Shown here piece after piece: positions 27,738 to 36,729 of a stretch of 64,000 nucleotides of DNA (the stretch's first letter is position 1; each line of letters opens with the position of its first letter). Source of the stretch: Flavobacteriales bacterium (GTDB taxonomy: Bacteria > Bacteroidota > Bacteroidia > Flavobacteriales_E > Vicingaceae). The notes under the pieces are model-generated. The model did no database searches. It had not been told where the DNA came from and saw nothing but the letters and a program-made list of their open reading frames with translations. Where the stretch lies: contig JABAZP010000015.1 in assembly GCA_018608405.1 (NCBI GenBank), positions 91,853 to 155,852 of the forward strand, read 5' to 3'. The translations under genes were made by a program, and so were the position numbers.

Positions 27738-28671
27738 TTGCCTCCTTTGTTATTGAGTTTTCACCTACCTTTTTAATAAAAATGTCGTTCATACTTGGAA
27801 TTACTTCCTGCAAGCCAAATACTTCCACTTGTCCTACGATAGCTTTTAGTAAATCGTTGGTGCTAATGTTTGGCGCTAATTTTACTTTCGCAGAAATTCT
27901 ACCATCTAAGTTTTCGGAGTTTAATAACTCACAAGCTGCTCCTAAAGCGTTGGTAAAAGAAATCATGTTTCCTTTAAACTCAATGTTGTAGATTCCTTCC
28001 TTAAAGTCTTGTTTCACTTGCTTTACGGTGCCGTCTAATATCTTTTTTGAATTGTTAATCAAGGCAATTTGGTCGCAAATTTCTTCTACGGAACCCATGT
28101 TGTGCGTGGAAAGAATGATGGAGGTCCCTTCTTCTTTCAATCGATAGATTTCGTTCTTTACAATATTCGTATTGATTGGATCAAAGCCACTAAAAGGCTC
28201 ATCTAGAATTAACAATTTGGGTTCGTGCAAAACGGTGACGATAAATTGTACTTTCTGCGCCATTCCTTTTGAAAGTTCTTCTACCTTTTTATTCCACCAT
28301 GGAGAAATGTCGAAGCGCTTGAACCACATGGAAAGTTTTTGTTTCGCTTCCCTCTTACTCATTCCTTTCAGCTGAGCGAGGTACATGGCTTGTTCGCCCA
28401 CCTCCATTTTTTTGTACAATCCTCGCTCTTCCGGCAAATAACCAATTTGACTAATGTGCTCAGGAGCAAGGGGAGTGCCATCGAAAAATACCTGACCTTC
28501 ATCCGGTCGCGTAATTTGATTAATGATCCTAATAAGAGAGGTTTTACCTGCTCCATTAGGTCCAAGAAGTCCGTAAATGCAACCTTTTGGTACATCAATG
28601 CTAACGTCATCCAACGCTCTGTGCGCTGCATATTGCTTGACAATGTTCTCCGCTTTTAAAATTGAACTCAT
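27727..28671 (-). CDS. ABC transporter ATP-binding protein (NatA-like)
   Basis: The 314 residues show Walker A GPNGAGKTS (about 36-44), Q-loop GYLPEERGLYKKM, signature LSKGMAQKVQ, Walker B LLILDEPFSGFDP and the switch STHNMG. The EERGLY Q-loop and a C-terminal domain of about 80 residues are typical of the NatA/DUF4162 group. It is the first gene of a natA-natB-activator operon, preceded by a TATATTTG element. Confidence 0.92.
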   Translation of the reverse strand: MSSILKAENIVKQYAAHRALDDVSIDVPKGCIYGLLGPNGAGKTSLIRIINQITRPDEGQVFFDGTPLAPEHISQIGYLPEERGLYKKMEVGEQAMYLAQLKGMSKREAKQKLSMWFKRFDISPWWNKKVEELSKGMAQKVQFIVTVLHEPKLLILDEPFSGFDPINTNIVKNEIYRLKEEGTSIILSTHNMGSVEEICDQIALINNSKKILDGTVKQVKQDFKEGIYNIEFKGNMISFTNALGAACELLNSENLDGRISAKVKLAPNISTNDLLKAIVGQVEVFGLQEVIPSMNDIFIKKVGENSITKEANDE

Positions 28672-28687
28672 AGAATTGAAATTTCAA

Positions 28688-28695
28688 CAAATATA
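28688..28695 (-). promoter_or_regulatory. Putative -7 promoter element of the NatAB-like operon
   Basis: TATATTTG on the minus strand matches TAnnTTTG, 16 bases before the ATPase start codon. Confidence 0.4.
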
Positions 28696-28825
28696 ATAGG
28701 AGTAATTGATGCGCCGTCTGTTTTAGGATGAAAAATCAAAAACAAATGATGAATGGTTACTTGTGGCATAAAATTGTTATACCGAGTATCTAAGAGATTA
28801 AATTTGTTAACTAAAGTTGAACCTT

Positions 28826-29326
28826 ATGAAAAATCTAAAACGAATAATCAGAATTACAGGTGTATATATTGTGGGAACCCTTTTTCTTATTTCTTGTGCG
28901 CAAGATGGAAGGGACGGCAGAGATGGTAGAGATGGCTTTGACGGCTTCGATGGAAGAGATGGTGTGGCAAACATACAGAGCAACACGTACTTTGTTGGTA
29001 CGGGAGATTGGAATACTACCTCGTTCGGAGCGGAAGTAAATGTTTCAAATCCGGCTATAACTGCCGATGTTGTGGCAACTGGACTCGTTCAAGCATACTT
29101 TTCTTTGGACGCAAATCCGAACACAAGACGTTGGATTGCTTTACCTTACTACGACTTTAGTTATTCTTACGTTCAAGGTTTTACAACCTTTGAGCATTAT
29201 GACAATCCCGGTTCACCTGATGATTTATAGTATAAGGTTGTTGTTATTCCCCAAGCTGCAAGAATTGATGGACTTAATTTAAACGATTACGAAGCCGTTA
29301 GTACGGTTTATGGCTTAGAGGACTAA
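28826..29326 (+). pseudogene. Collagen-like lipoprotein gene with internal TAG
   Basis: ATG at 28826 begins a lipoprotein signal (hydrophobic core, then LISC lipobox). It is followed by seven Gly-X-Y triplets (GRDGRDGRDGFDGFDGRDG) and a globular part. The frame stops at TAG (29228-29230), but it continues in phase for another 31 codons as YKVVVIPQAARIDGLNL, then NDYEAVSTVYGLED and TAA (29324-29326). The end block with KVVVIP and a C-terminal NYEAV-like motif is what I would expect of the Bacteroidota collagen-like lipoprotein family, so the TAG looks like a recent nonsense change (CAG to TAG is the simplest). The function of the family is unknown. A 134-residue truncated form could still be made. 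Confidence 0.75.
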
Positions 29327-29364
29327 TTTAATTGAAAGCTTCTAAAGTTTTGTTTTGATGTTTG

Positions 29365-29850
29365 TTATTCTTCTATAAAATCCAAGCTAACAGAATTAAT
29401 ACAATACCGCAGACCGGTTGGGTCTGGTCCATCTTCGAAAACATGACCTAGGTGGGATCCGCATTTGCTGCATTCCACCTCTACACGATTCCATCCGTAA
29501 CTGTTATCTGCTTTTTCCGTTACATTGCCTTCTATGTAGTCGTAAAAACTTGGCCATCCCGTACCTGATTTGAATTTTGTTTTAGATTCAAATACAGGAG
29601 TCTTACATGCATTGCAGGTGAAGGTTCCTTGTTTTTTAAGGTCAATATATTTGCCTGTAAATGCACGCTCAGTGCCTTCATTCCGAAGCACATCATATTC
29701 TAACGCAGACAATTGTTGTTTCCATTCTTCTTCGGTTTTTACAACTTCAAACTTGTTGTCGGTTTTAGACTCAGTGGGTTTTTTAGATTGTCCACATGCC
29801 ATTAAAGAAACAATGATGTTGAGTAGCACAAATAAGCTGATATTTTTCAT
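29365..29850 (-). CDS. msrB: Peptide-methionine (R)-S-oxide reductase, lipoprotein form
   Basis: Reduces methionine-R-sulfoxide in proteins. The 161 residues start with a lipoprotein signal (lipobox around LMAC, Cys at about residue 19), so the enzyme is predicted outside the cytoplasm. Zinc is held by CNAC and CSKC pairs. KSGTGWPSF and the catalytic cysteine in [13 protein letters not shown] are present. A lipoprotein MsrA is encoded at 50.8 kb. It lies convergent to the broken collagen-like gene and divergent from tex. Confidence 0.94.
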   Translation of the reverse strand: MKNISLFVLLNIIVSLMACGQSKKPTESKTDNKFEVVKTEEEWKQQLSALEYDVLRNEGTERAFTGKYIDLKKQGTFTCNACKTPVFESKTKFKSGTGWPSFYDYIEGNVTEKADNSYGWNRVEVECSKCGSHLGHVFEDGPDPTGLRYCINSVSLDFIEE

Positions 29851-29933
29851 AAACTAAATTTTGGTTTTCTAAAGATACTAACGAATATTGTAGGGCTTTC
29901 GTTCACGAAGAATGAAAAGATTTTTTTCCCTCT

Positions 29934-32075
29934 ATGACACAGCAAACAACGCTTTCAAACTGGTTGACTAAAACCCTCAATTTATCTCAAAAATCTGTTG
30001 AAGCTACCCTCGAATTGTTAGATTCTGGGGCTACTATTCCTTTTATTTCTCGTTATCGAAAAGAAGCAACCGGGAATTTGGATGAAGTAGAGATTGAGTC
30101 TATTTTTAAGGAGAGTGAACGATTTAAGGAGTTAGAAAAGCGAAAAGAAACAATTTTAAAAAGCATTGACGAGCAAGGGAAGTTAACAAGCTCTTTAAAA
30201 GAACAGATTCAAGAAACTTTTGAATTGACCACCTTGGAAGACATCTATCTTCCTTACAAACAAAAACGAGAAACCAAGGTAGATAAAGCCATAAAAAAAG
30301 GATTGGAACCTCTGGCAAAAATCATCATGTCGCAAGAGGTGAAAGGACTGAAAAGCACAGCCTCGAAGTTTGTTACCAAGGAGGTAACTGATGTGGAAGA
30401 GGCATTGGAAGGTGCAAGGCATATCATTGCAGAGTGGATCAATGAGCGTACAGCTGTTCGAGATATTTTGCGAAGGGCGATGGAACAAAAGGCACTTTTA
30501 GAATCTAAAATAATTAAAGGAAAGGAAGAGGAAGCTGAAAAATTTAAAGATTACTTTGCTTGGGCTGAACCCTTAAAACGAACTCCCGCACATCGTTTTT
30601 TGGCCATTTCAAGGGGAGAGAAGTTGGGCTATTTAAGAATAAAGCTTACGTTGGAGAAAGCTGAGGCGGAAGAGAAAATTACCAACTATATTATTCGAAA
30701 AAACAACTTTGAAACTGCAGAGCAAATTGAGTTAGCAATAGCAGATTCTTGGAAACGTTTGTTGCATCCATCTTTGGAGAATGAATTCAAAAAGAAACAC
30801 AAAGAAGCAGCAGATTTAGCCTCTATTCAAGTGTTTTCTGAGAATTTACGGCAGTTACTCTTAGCACCGCCTTTGGGACAGAAGCGAACCATGGCGATTG
30901 ACCCTGGATTTAGAACGGGCTGCAAGGTGGTGTGCTTGGATGAAACAGGAAAGCTGCTGTATAATGAGACCATTTATCCTCACCCTCCAAAAAATGAAGG
31001 AAAGATGGCCGCTAAGAAAATAGGAACCATGGTGAGTGCCTATAAAATAGATGCAATTGCCATAGGCAATGGAACTGCAGGCAGAGAAACGGAGCAATTT
31101 ATTCAGAATTTAATTTTCGATCGTAAAGTTTTCTCCTACATGGTGAATGAGAATGGAGCATCCATTTATTCCGCATCAAAAATTGCACGGGAAGAATTCC
31201 CTGACTATGATGTCACCGTTAGAGGTTCAGTTTCAATTGGTAGGCGGTTAATGGACCCATTAGCAGAGTTAGTAAAAATAGACGCAAAATCCATCGGAGT
31301 AGGGCAATACCAACACGATGTGGACCAGAAAATGCTGCAAGAAAGTTTGGATCGAGTGGTTGAGTCGGCGGTGAACAAAGTTGGAGTGAACCTGAATACG
31401 GCGAGTAAACACTTATTGGCCTATGTTTCGGGCTTAGGGCCCAAGTTGGCAGAAAACATTGTTAGCTACCGAGAAAAAGAAGGCGCTTTTGAAGATCGGA
31501 AACAATTGAAGGAAGTGAAAGGAATGGGAGCTGTCGCTTTCCAACAATCTGCAGGTTTTTTAAGAATTAGAAATGGAAAAAACCCTTTAGATGAAACTGG
31601 GATTCATCCGGAGCGCTATAAAGTGCTGAAGAAAATCTTGGCAGATAATAAAATAAATGTATCAGAATTAAGGGCTGAAAAAGAAAAGATTGAGTCACTT
31701 CAAGTGAAGCAATACATTTCATCAGATATAGGGGAATTAACCTTGAATGATATCAAGAATGACTTGCTGAAACCGGGAAGAGACCCTCGTGAAAAAATGA
31801 AGGCTTTTCAATTTGACAGCACGGTGAAAACGATTGGGGACTTAAGAGTTGGAATGGAATTGCCGGCATTGGTAACCAACATTACGAATTTTGGTGCTTT
31901 TGTTGATGTAGGTGTGAAACAAGATGGCTTGGTGCACATTTCTAATTTGGCCAATAAATTTGTGAGTGACCCTAATGAAGTGGTTTCGCTAGGTCAGGCC
32001 ATTCGTGTAAAAGTACTTGAAGTAGATGCACAACGAAAAAGGATTCAGTTGTCGTTAAAAGATGTAAGTCAATAA
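29934..32075 (+). CDS. tex: RNA-binding transcriptional accessory protein Tex
   Basis: Cytoplasmic nucleic-acid-binding protein. The 713 residues follow the Tex plan: an N-terminal helical region with ATIPFISRYRKEATGNLDEV, a YqgF/RNase-H-like domain starting MAIDPGFRTGCK (about residue 320), helix-hairpin-helix repeats (ASKHLLAYVSGLGPKLAENI and LKEVKGMGAVAFQQ, about 485-540), and a C-terminal S1 domain (NFGAFVDVGVKQDGLVHIS, about 650-668). The next gene starts immediately after the stop. Confidence 0.95.
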   Translation: MTQQTTLSNWLTKTLNLSQKSVEATLELLDSGATIPFISRYRKEATGNLDEVEIESIFKESERFKELEKRKETILKSIDEQGKLTSSLKEQIQETFELTTLEDIYLPYKQKRETKVDKAIKKGLEPLAKIIMSQEVKGLKSTASKFVTKEVTDVEEALEGARHIIAEWINERTAVRDILRRAMEQKALLESKIIKGKEEEAEKFKDYFAWAEPLKRTPAHRFLAISRGEKLGYLRIKLTLEKAEAEEKITNYIIRKNNFETAEQIELAIADSWKRLLHPSLENEFKKKHKEAADLASIQVFSENLRQLLLAPPLGQKRTMAIDPGFRTGCKVVCLDETGKLLYNETIYPHPPKNEGKMAAKKIGTMVSAYKIDAIAIGNGTAGRETEQFIQNLIFDRKVFSYMVNENGASIYSASKIAREEFPDYDVTVRGSVSIGRRLMDPLAELVKIDAKSIGVGQYQHDVDQKMLQESLDRVVESAVNKVGVNLNTASKHLLAYVSGLGPKLAENIVSYREKEGAFEDRKQLKEVKGMGAVAFQQSAGFLRIRNGKNPLDETGIHPERYKVLKKILADNKINVSELRAEKEKIESLQVKQYISSDIGELTLNDIKNDLLKPGRDPREKMKAFQFDSTVKTIGDLRVGMELPALVTNITNFGAFVDVGVKQDGLVHISNLANKFVSDPNEVVSLGQAIRVKVLEVDAQRKRIQLSLKDVSQ

Positions 32076-32708
32076 ATGAAGAGGAAGGAAATAGATATGT
32101 TTGCTAGAATTGCAGCGTTGTGTTGCGTTTTTCTCGTAAGCCTTCAATTTGGTTTTGCACAAGAAGGGTGGGAAAACGTTGAGGACAGGGCAGGAGGCGC
32201 TCAACTGAACAACATTCAATTACAAGAAGGAATTTATAGAACTTTTGACGAGTTTAAAACCAACTCGCCTTCCATTACTGTGGAATTTGAAATTCGAGCT
32301 AAACATCTGTTTCTAAAAGATACTGGAAGTACGTGGGTTCGAGTAAATGAAAACAAAATATGGGGTTGTTTTAAAAACGGTAAAATTTATGTTTCTAAAG
32401 ACGAAGGTGTTTGGCGTTGCGTGAACGTTGGCAGATTACTACAATTTGCAACTGTTAAAATTCAACGTTACGTGGACCCTAATTTTATGTACGGATCAAA
32501 TGTTCATGAACAACAAATTACTAAACAGTACTTTTTGGATACTGAAACAGCACAAGTTTTCGACTTAAATCATCGAAATCTTGCTCCATATGCTGCTCAA
32601 GAACCAAATTTAAAACATTTCAAATCAAAGAATAAAATGGCCCAAACTATTTTGATGTTAAAAGCTTATAATGAATTAAACCCACTAATACTAAACTCCA
32701 ATGAGTAA
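32076..32708 (+). CDS. Secreted protein of unknown function
   Basis: The 210 residues have an N-terminal signal peptide (core AALCCVFLVSLQFGFAQ), so export is likely. Two starts are possible: ATG at 32076, directly after the tex stop, and ATG at 32097 (MFARIAAL), which gives a cleaner signal peptide. The mature part contains the repeated phrases FEIRAKHLFLKD and WGCFKNGKIYVSKDEGVWRCVN and ends in a helical segment. I do not recognise the family. The last eight bases overlap the next gene. Confidence 0.7.
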   Translation: MKRKEIDMFARIAALCCVFLVSLQFGFAQEGWENVEDRAGGAQLNNIQLQEGIYRTFDEFKTNSPSITVEFEIRAKHLFLKDTGSTWVRVNENKIWGCFKNGKIYVSKDEGVWRCVNVGRLLQFATVKIQRYVDPNFMYGSNVHEQQITKQYFLDTETAQVFDLNHRNLAPYAAQEPNLKHFKSKNKMAQTILMLKAYNELNPLILNSNE

Positions 32709-33135
32709 ATTAATTTTATCTTTTTTTGTTGTAGTAGTAAGCCTATCTACTCAAGCTCAAATGACTAAAACCATAGCGGAAGAGCAAATTAAGTTGGTGA
32801 TGAAATTTCAAGAAAGCGCTTGGAATAGGGGAGACATTTCCGGTTTTATGGATGGTTACTGGAATTCAGACTCTTTGTTGTTTATCGGAAGTAAGGGTCC
32901 AACTTACGGGTACTCCAAAACGCTAACGAATTACTTAAAGAGTTATCCTACACCTGAGAAAATGGGCCAATTAACCTTTGGTTTTGTTAAAATTGAAATT
33001 TTATCGGAAAATCAAGCCTTTGTAGTTGGTACATGGCACCTTCAGCGGGAAGAGGACGATCTTGGTGGACACTTCACCTTACTTTGGAGAAAGCTCGATG
33101 GTGAATGGAAAATTGTGATAGACCATTCTTCTTAA
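32701..33135 (+). CDS. Secreted DUF4440/SnoaL-like (NTF2-fold) protein
   Basis: The 144 residues comprise a signal peptide (about 1-19, ending QAQ) and an NTF2-like domain. The pattern ESAWNRGDISGFMDGYWNSD, GYSKTLTNYLKSYP and GHFTLLWRKLDGEWKIVIDH is typical of DUF4440 proteins. These folds serve varied enzymes and binding proteins, so no activity is assigned. It overlaps the preceding secreted-protein gene by eight bases, so the two are translated together. Confidence 0.85.
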   Translation: MSKLILSFFVVVVSLSTQAQMTKTIAEEQIKLVMKFQESAWNRGDISGFMDGYWNSDSLLFIGSKGPTYGYSKTLTNYLKSYPTPEKMGQLTFGFVKIEILSENQAFVVGTWHLQREEDDLGGHFTLLWRKLDGEWKIVIDHSS

Positions 33136-33160
33136 CTCACCATTTTGTATTTATAAGCGT

Positions 33161-33168
33161 TATATTTG
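33161..33168 (+). promoter_or_regulatory. Putative -7 promoter element of pyrR-pyrB
   Basis: TATATTTG matches TAnnTTTG, nine bases before the ATG at 33178. The short leader leaves no room for a PyrR-controlled attenuator in front of pyrR. Confidence 0.4.
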
Positions 33169-33177
33169 TGTTTTGAA

Positions 33178-33726
33178 ATGAAGAACAACAGGATTATTCT
33201 CGATCAAATTCAATTAGAGCTAGCCATAAAGCGCCTTTGTTATGAATTGATTGAAAATCACAACGACTTCTCGAACTCAGTAATCCTTGGACTTCAGCCT
33301 CGTGGAGTAATTTTAGCCAAGCGAATTCATTCCGAATTGATTAAAATCACTTCAAAAACTTCAATTCCATTAGGGAGTCTGGACACCACCTTTTTTAGAG
33401 ACGATTTTAGAAGAAGGGACAGCCCGATTATTGCCAACAAAACACAAATTGACTTCATTATTGAAAACAAAAAAGTGATTTTGATTGACGATGTGTTGTA
33501 TACTGGCAGAACGATTAGAGCCGGCTTGGATGCTATGTTGGCATATGGTCGACCTGATTTAGTAGAATTGTTGGTGTTGGTAGATCGCAGGTACGGTCGT
33601 CACTTGCCAATTGAACCAAACTATATCGGAACTACTATTGATTCTGTTGCTAGTGAAAGAGTAGAGGCGAAGTGGTTAGAAACCGATGGGGTAGATGAAA
33701 TAATTTTAAAAGAAAATAAGAAATAG
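33178..33726 (+). CDS. pyrR: PyrR-like uracil phosphoribosyltransferase / pyr regulator
   Basis: A type I phosphoribosyltransferase fold of 182 residues. The PRPP-binding loop VILIDDVLYTGRTIRAGLDA is clear (about residues 100-119), and GLQPRGVILAKRIH and LVDRRYGRHLPIEPNYIG match PyrR. I start at the ATG at 33178; the longer frame begins at an upstream TTG with weak context. In Gram-positives PyrR attenuates pyr transcription through RNA. Here I see no attenuator, so it may act mainly as an enzyme. pyrB begins directly after its stop. Confidence 0.92.
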   Translation: MKNNRIILDQIQLELAIKRLCYELIENHNDFSNSVILGLQPRGVILAKRIHSELIKITSKTSIPLGSLDTTFFRDDFRRRDSPIIANKTQIDFIIENKKVILIDDVLYTGRTIRAGLDAMLAYGRPDLVELLVLVDRRYGRHLPIEPNYIGTTIDSVASERVEAKWLETDGVDEIILKENKK

Positions 33727-34671
33727 ATGGAAAAATTATCGACTCGGCATTTATTGGGAATTAAAGAACTCAGCAAAGCTGACATAGAGTTGATTTTTTC
33801 TACTGCAGATAATTTTAAAGAGGTTATCAACCGACCGATTAAAAAAGTGCCTTCCTTAAGAGACATTACCATTGCCAATCTCTTCTTTGAAAACTCCACC
33901 CGAACAAAGTTATCCTTCGAATTAGCTGAAAAAAGGCTTTCTGCAGACGTGATCAACTTTTCTGCTTCAGCATCCTCGGTGACCAAGGGTGAGACCTTGA
34001 TTGATACTGTAAATAATATTCTGGCCATGAAGGTGGACATGGTGGTGATGCGACACCCAAATCCAGGGGCACATGCATTTTTAAGCAAACACATTGATGC
34101 AACCATTGTGAATGCCGGTGATGGAGCTCACGAACACCCAACGCAGGCGCTTTTAGACGCTTTCAGTATGCGACGAGAATTAGGTGATTTAGCAGGTAAA
34201 AAAGTGGTAATCGTTGGCGATATTTTGCACTCTAGAGTGGCACTTTCTAACATTTATTGCCTGCAAAAACTAGGAGTAAAGGCAATGGTCTGTGGACCTC
34301 CTACACTTATTCCGAAATACATTTCTTCGCTTGGTGTAGAAGTGACTTATAAGTTAGATGAGGCTCTGGAATGGTGCGATGCTGCAATGATGCTTCGAAT
34401 TCAACTAGAAAGACAAGGTGGAGATGAGCACTCTGGGGTAAAGTTTTTTCCTTCGCTTAGAGAATATCACAATTTGTATGGCTTAACGATGGAGCGAATC
34501 AACAGGTTAAAAAATATTCCAATCATCTTACATCCTGGACCAATTAACAGAGGTGTGGAAATATCTTCAGAAGTAGCCGACTCGGAGCATTCAATTATTT
34601 TAAACCAAGTAGAGAATGGAGTAGCCATCCGCATGGCAGTTCTTTATTTATTGGCGCCAGGTAGTAACTAA
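33727..34671 (+). CDS. pyrB: Aspartate carbamoyltransferase catalytic subunit
   Basis: Makes carbamoyl-aspartate, the second step of pyrimidine synthesis. The 314 residues carry the carbamoyl-phosphate loop FENSTRTKLSFELAEKRL (about 55-72), GAHEHPTQALLDAF (about 133-146), MMLRIQLER and HPGPINRGVEI (about 274-284), all intact. It is contiguous with pyrR. No pyrI regulatory-subunit gene is adjacent. Confidence 0.95.
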   Translation: MEKLSTRHLLGIKELSKADIELIFSTADNFKEVINRPIKKVPSLRDITIANLFFENSTRTKLSFELAEKRLSADVINFSASASSVTKGETLIDTVNNILAMKVDMVVMRHPNPGAHAFLSKHIDATIVNAGDGAHEHPTQALLDAFSMRRELGDLAGKKVVIVGDILHSRVALSNIYCLQKLGVKAMVCGPPTLIPKYISSLGVEVTYKLDEALEWCDAAMMLRIQLERQGGDEHSGVKFFPSLREYHNLYGLTMERINRLKNIPIILHPGPINRGVEISSEVADSEHSIILNQVENGVAIRMAVLYLLAPGSN

Positions 34672-34686
34672 GCGGTGTAAATTTTA

Positions 34687-34694
34687 TATATTTG
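34687..34694 (+). promoter_or_regulatory. Putative -7 promoter element of the STAS-rnz pair
   Basis: TATATTTG matches TAnnTTTG and lies 18 bases before the STAS-protein ATG. It falls in the 41-base gap after pyrB. Confidence 0.4.
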
Positions 34695-34712
34695 TTTCAA
34701 AGCGAATTAAAC

Positions 34713-35108
34713 ATGAGTTCAGCAGCATTTACCATTGACGTTCAAGAGAAATACACCCATATTTCTGTTTTAGAAGACAAGTTTACAGCGAAAGTTGCTC
34801 CTGATTTAAAGGCAGAATTAGCCTTAGTTAGTGCTAATGGAATGAAAAATATCATTTTTGATGTATCAAAATGCACTTATTGCAACTCTTCTGGCTTAAG
34901 TGTTATTCTAATAGCAAATCGAATTTGCAAAGATAACGGAGGCTGTCTTGTTGTTTGTGGCTTGCAGCCTGCTGTTTCTAAACTAATGGACATTTCTCAA
35001 TTAACAAGTGTACTCAATATTACTCCGAGCTTTAACGAAGCTGTTGATTTCATTTTCATGGATGAATTAGAGAAAGGATTAAGTGAGGATGGAGATCAGC
35101 TAAATTAA
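34713..35108 (+). CDS. STAS-domain protein (anti-sigma factor antagonist type)
   Basis: The 131 residues form a single STAS domain. The phosphorylatable position lies in KCTYCNSSGLSVIL (about residues 53-66), where the usual Asp-Ser-Ser/Thr-Gly reads Asn-Ser-Ser-Gly. I start at ATG 34713 (MSSAAFTIDV); the alternative TTG lies upstream. A short acidic C-terminal tail follows the domain. STAS proteins of this type are dephosphorylated by SpoIIE-like PP2C phosphatases; the only such phosphatase in the window is broken (46.0-48.1 kb). No cognate kinase is adjacent. Its stop overlaps the rnz start (TAATG). Confidence 0.85.
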   Translation: MSSAAFTIDVQEKYTHISVLEDKFTAKVAPDLKAELALVSANGMKNIIFDVSKCTYCNSSGLSVILIANRICKDNGGCLVVCGLQPAVSKLMDISQLTSVLNITPSFNEAVDFIFMDELEKGLSEDGDQLN

Positions 35109-36016
35109 TGTCATTAGAAGTACTTATTCTAGGAAGCGGTTCTGCACTTCCAACCATTTCAGCAAATCAAACATCACAAGTAGTTAGTTGTGGCAATCAA
35201 CACTTTCTAGTAGATTGCGGAGAAGGTACACAGGTTCAATTGCGAAAGAATAAAGTTAAAATTCAGCAAATCAATCAAGTGTTTATTTCTCATTTACACG
35301 GGGATCACTTTTTTGGTTTAGTAGGACTCTTATCTACCATGCATCTTTTAGGTCGTAGAGCAGAGTTGCACATTTTTGGTCCAAAAGGTTTGGATGAAAT
35401 TGTAGAAATTCAATTTCGGAATGCCGGAAGTCATTTGTCCTTTAACATGGTTTTTCATTCCATTGAAAAAGCTGGAGATGTATTGTATGAAGATGGGAAA
35501 GTTATGGTTACTTCATTGCCATTAAAACACAGGATTCCATGCTACGGATTTCACTTTCAAGAGAAGAAAGGGTTGCGAAAGTTAGACGGTCAAAAGTTGG
35601 TGGAATACAACATACCCGTGTATGCTCGAAAAAGTATTGCTGAGGGGCAAGACTTTCGAAGTGAGGAAGGAGTAATTGTAAAAAACGCTGAATTAACGAC
35701 TGATCCTCCCAAGCCAAAGGCTTACGCATTTTGTTCTGATACTGCATATTACGAAAAACTAATTCCGTTTATTCAGGAAGTTGACTTGCTTTACCATGAA
35801 GCTACTTTCTTGGAAAGTGAGCGAGAACGAGCTAAAAAAACCTTTCATTCAACAGCAAAAGATGCAGCAAGCATAGCAGAAAAAGCAAATGTGAAGCAAC
35901 TCATTATGGGGCATTTCTCTAACCGCTACAAAAACAAAGATGGCTTTTTACAGGAGGCCCGAATGGTATTTAAAAATACTGATGTAGCTGAGGAAGGGAA
36001 AGAGTACAAGCTTTGA
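35108..36016 (+). CDS. rnz: Ribonuclease Z
   Basis: Zinc endonuclease that matures tRNA 3' ends. The 302 residues show SGSALPT at the N terminus, the metal motif SHLHGDHFFGL (about residues 61-71), FCSDTAYYEKLI (about 210-221), YHEATFLE, and the terminal HSTAKDAASIA and MGHFSNRYK. These are the ordered features of the short RNase Z form. Its TGA stop shows that UGA is a normal terminator in this genome. Confidence 0.95.
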   Translation: MSLEVLILGSGSALPTISANQTSQVVSCGNQHFLVDCGEGTQVQLRKNKVKIQQINQVFISHLHGDHFFGLVGLLSTMHLLGRRAELHIFGPKGLDEIVEIQFRNAGSHLSFNMVFHSIEKAGDVLYEDGKVMVTSLPLKHRIPCYGFHFQEKKGLRKLDGQKLVEYNIPVYARKSIAEGQDFRSEEGVIVKNAELTTDPPKPKAYAFCSDTAYYEKLIPFIQEVDLLYHEATFLESERERAKKTFHSTAKDAASIAEKANVKQLIMGHFSNRYKNKDGFLQEARMVFKNTDVAEEGKEYKL

Positions 36017-36124
36017 GTAAAGAAGCGGTTTTGCGAGCAATTATCCTTTACTGAAAATCCTGTTCGTCATTCTTATCTTATTTCTTGGCCGACCAATATT
36101 CATAATTGATTTTATCTACTTCTG

Positions 36125-36694
36125 TTATTTACTTAATAAGTAGATGAATATCTTTTCACTACCATCCATGATCATAGTTGTCGCCACCATTCCAATGTTT
36201 TTCTGATAATATACTCTAGTTGTGCTCTCACTTGCAGCTACTTCCACCATAAGGCAGTTGCTGTGAGTTGTGGTGGGTGTTGTAATGGTTGCATTTAAAT
36301 CTAACACCTTAGAACTTCCATCTTGTTGAGAACCAAATTTGTCACCCACTTTTGGTTCATTACTAAATTGGACGATTTCTTCTGTTGCTTTATCTTGCCT
36401 CGTAATTATTGATCCATCATTTCCAAATCTAAAATAGCTCGTTACTACAACGTCGTCTCCTTTTCCGCCAACCATTTTGCCTTTGGAAACGAAATATTCT
36501 TTTCCATCTATTGTTTCTTCATTTTCAAGAATTTCGACTTCAAATTTATAATCTTCGTATGGCGTTCCCCCATATATTTCTTTGCCGTAAGCATATGTCC
36601 ATTTTGAACCTTTCTCCACAGGAAAGTAGCTAGTTTGAGCTTCTGTATAATTCCAAACTACCATTGAAATCATGATTATTAGTAACTTTTTCAT
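36125..36694 (-). CDS. Secreted protein of unknown function
   Basis: The 189 residues start with a signal peptide (MKKLLIIMISMVVWNYTEAQ). The mature part is beta-rich, with YFPVEKGSKWTYAYG near its start. Proteins beginning YFPLxxGxxWxY are common secreted proteins in Bacteroidota, but I know no function. It appears monocistronic and is preceded by the repeat-rich intergenic patch. Confidence 0.7.
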   Translation of the reverse strand: MKKLLIIMISMVVWNYTEAQTSYFPVEKGSKWTYAYGKEIYGGTPYEDYKFEVEILENEETIDGKEYFVSKGKMVGGKGDDVVVTSYFRFGNDGSIITRQDKATEEIVQFSNEPKVGDKFGSQQDGSSKVLDLNATITTPTTTHSNCLMVEVAASESTTRVYYQKNIGMVATTMIMDGSEKIFIYLLSK

Positions 36695-36729
36695 AGGGTG
36701 TATTTAAATTTTATTGTTAGTAACTGGTA

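Noticed and set aside
33621-34106. 161-codon antisense open frame across pyrR-pyrB
   Set aside because: It mirrors highly conserved pyrB codons and has no recognisable motif.
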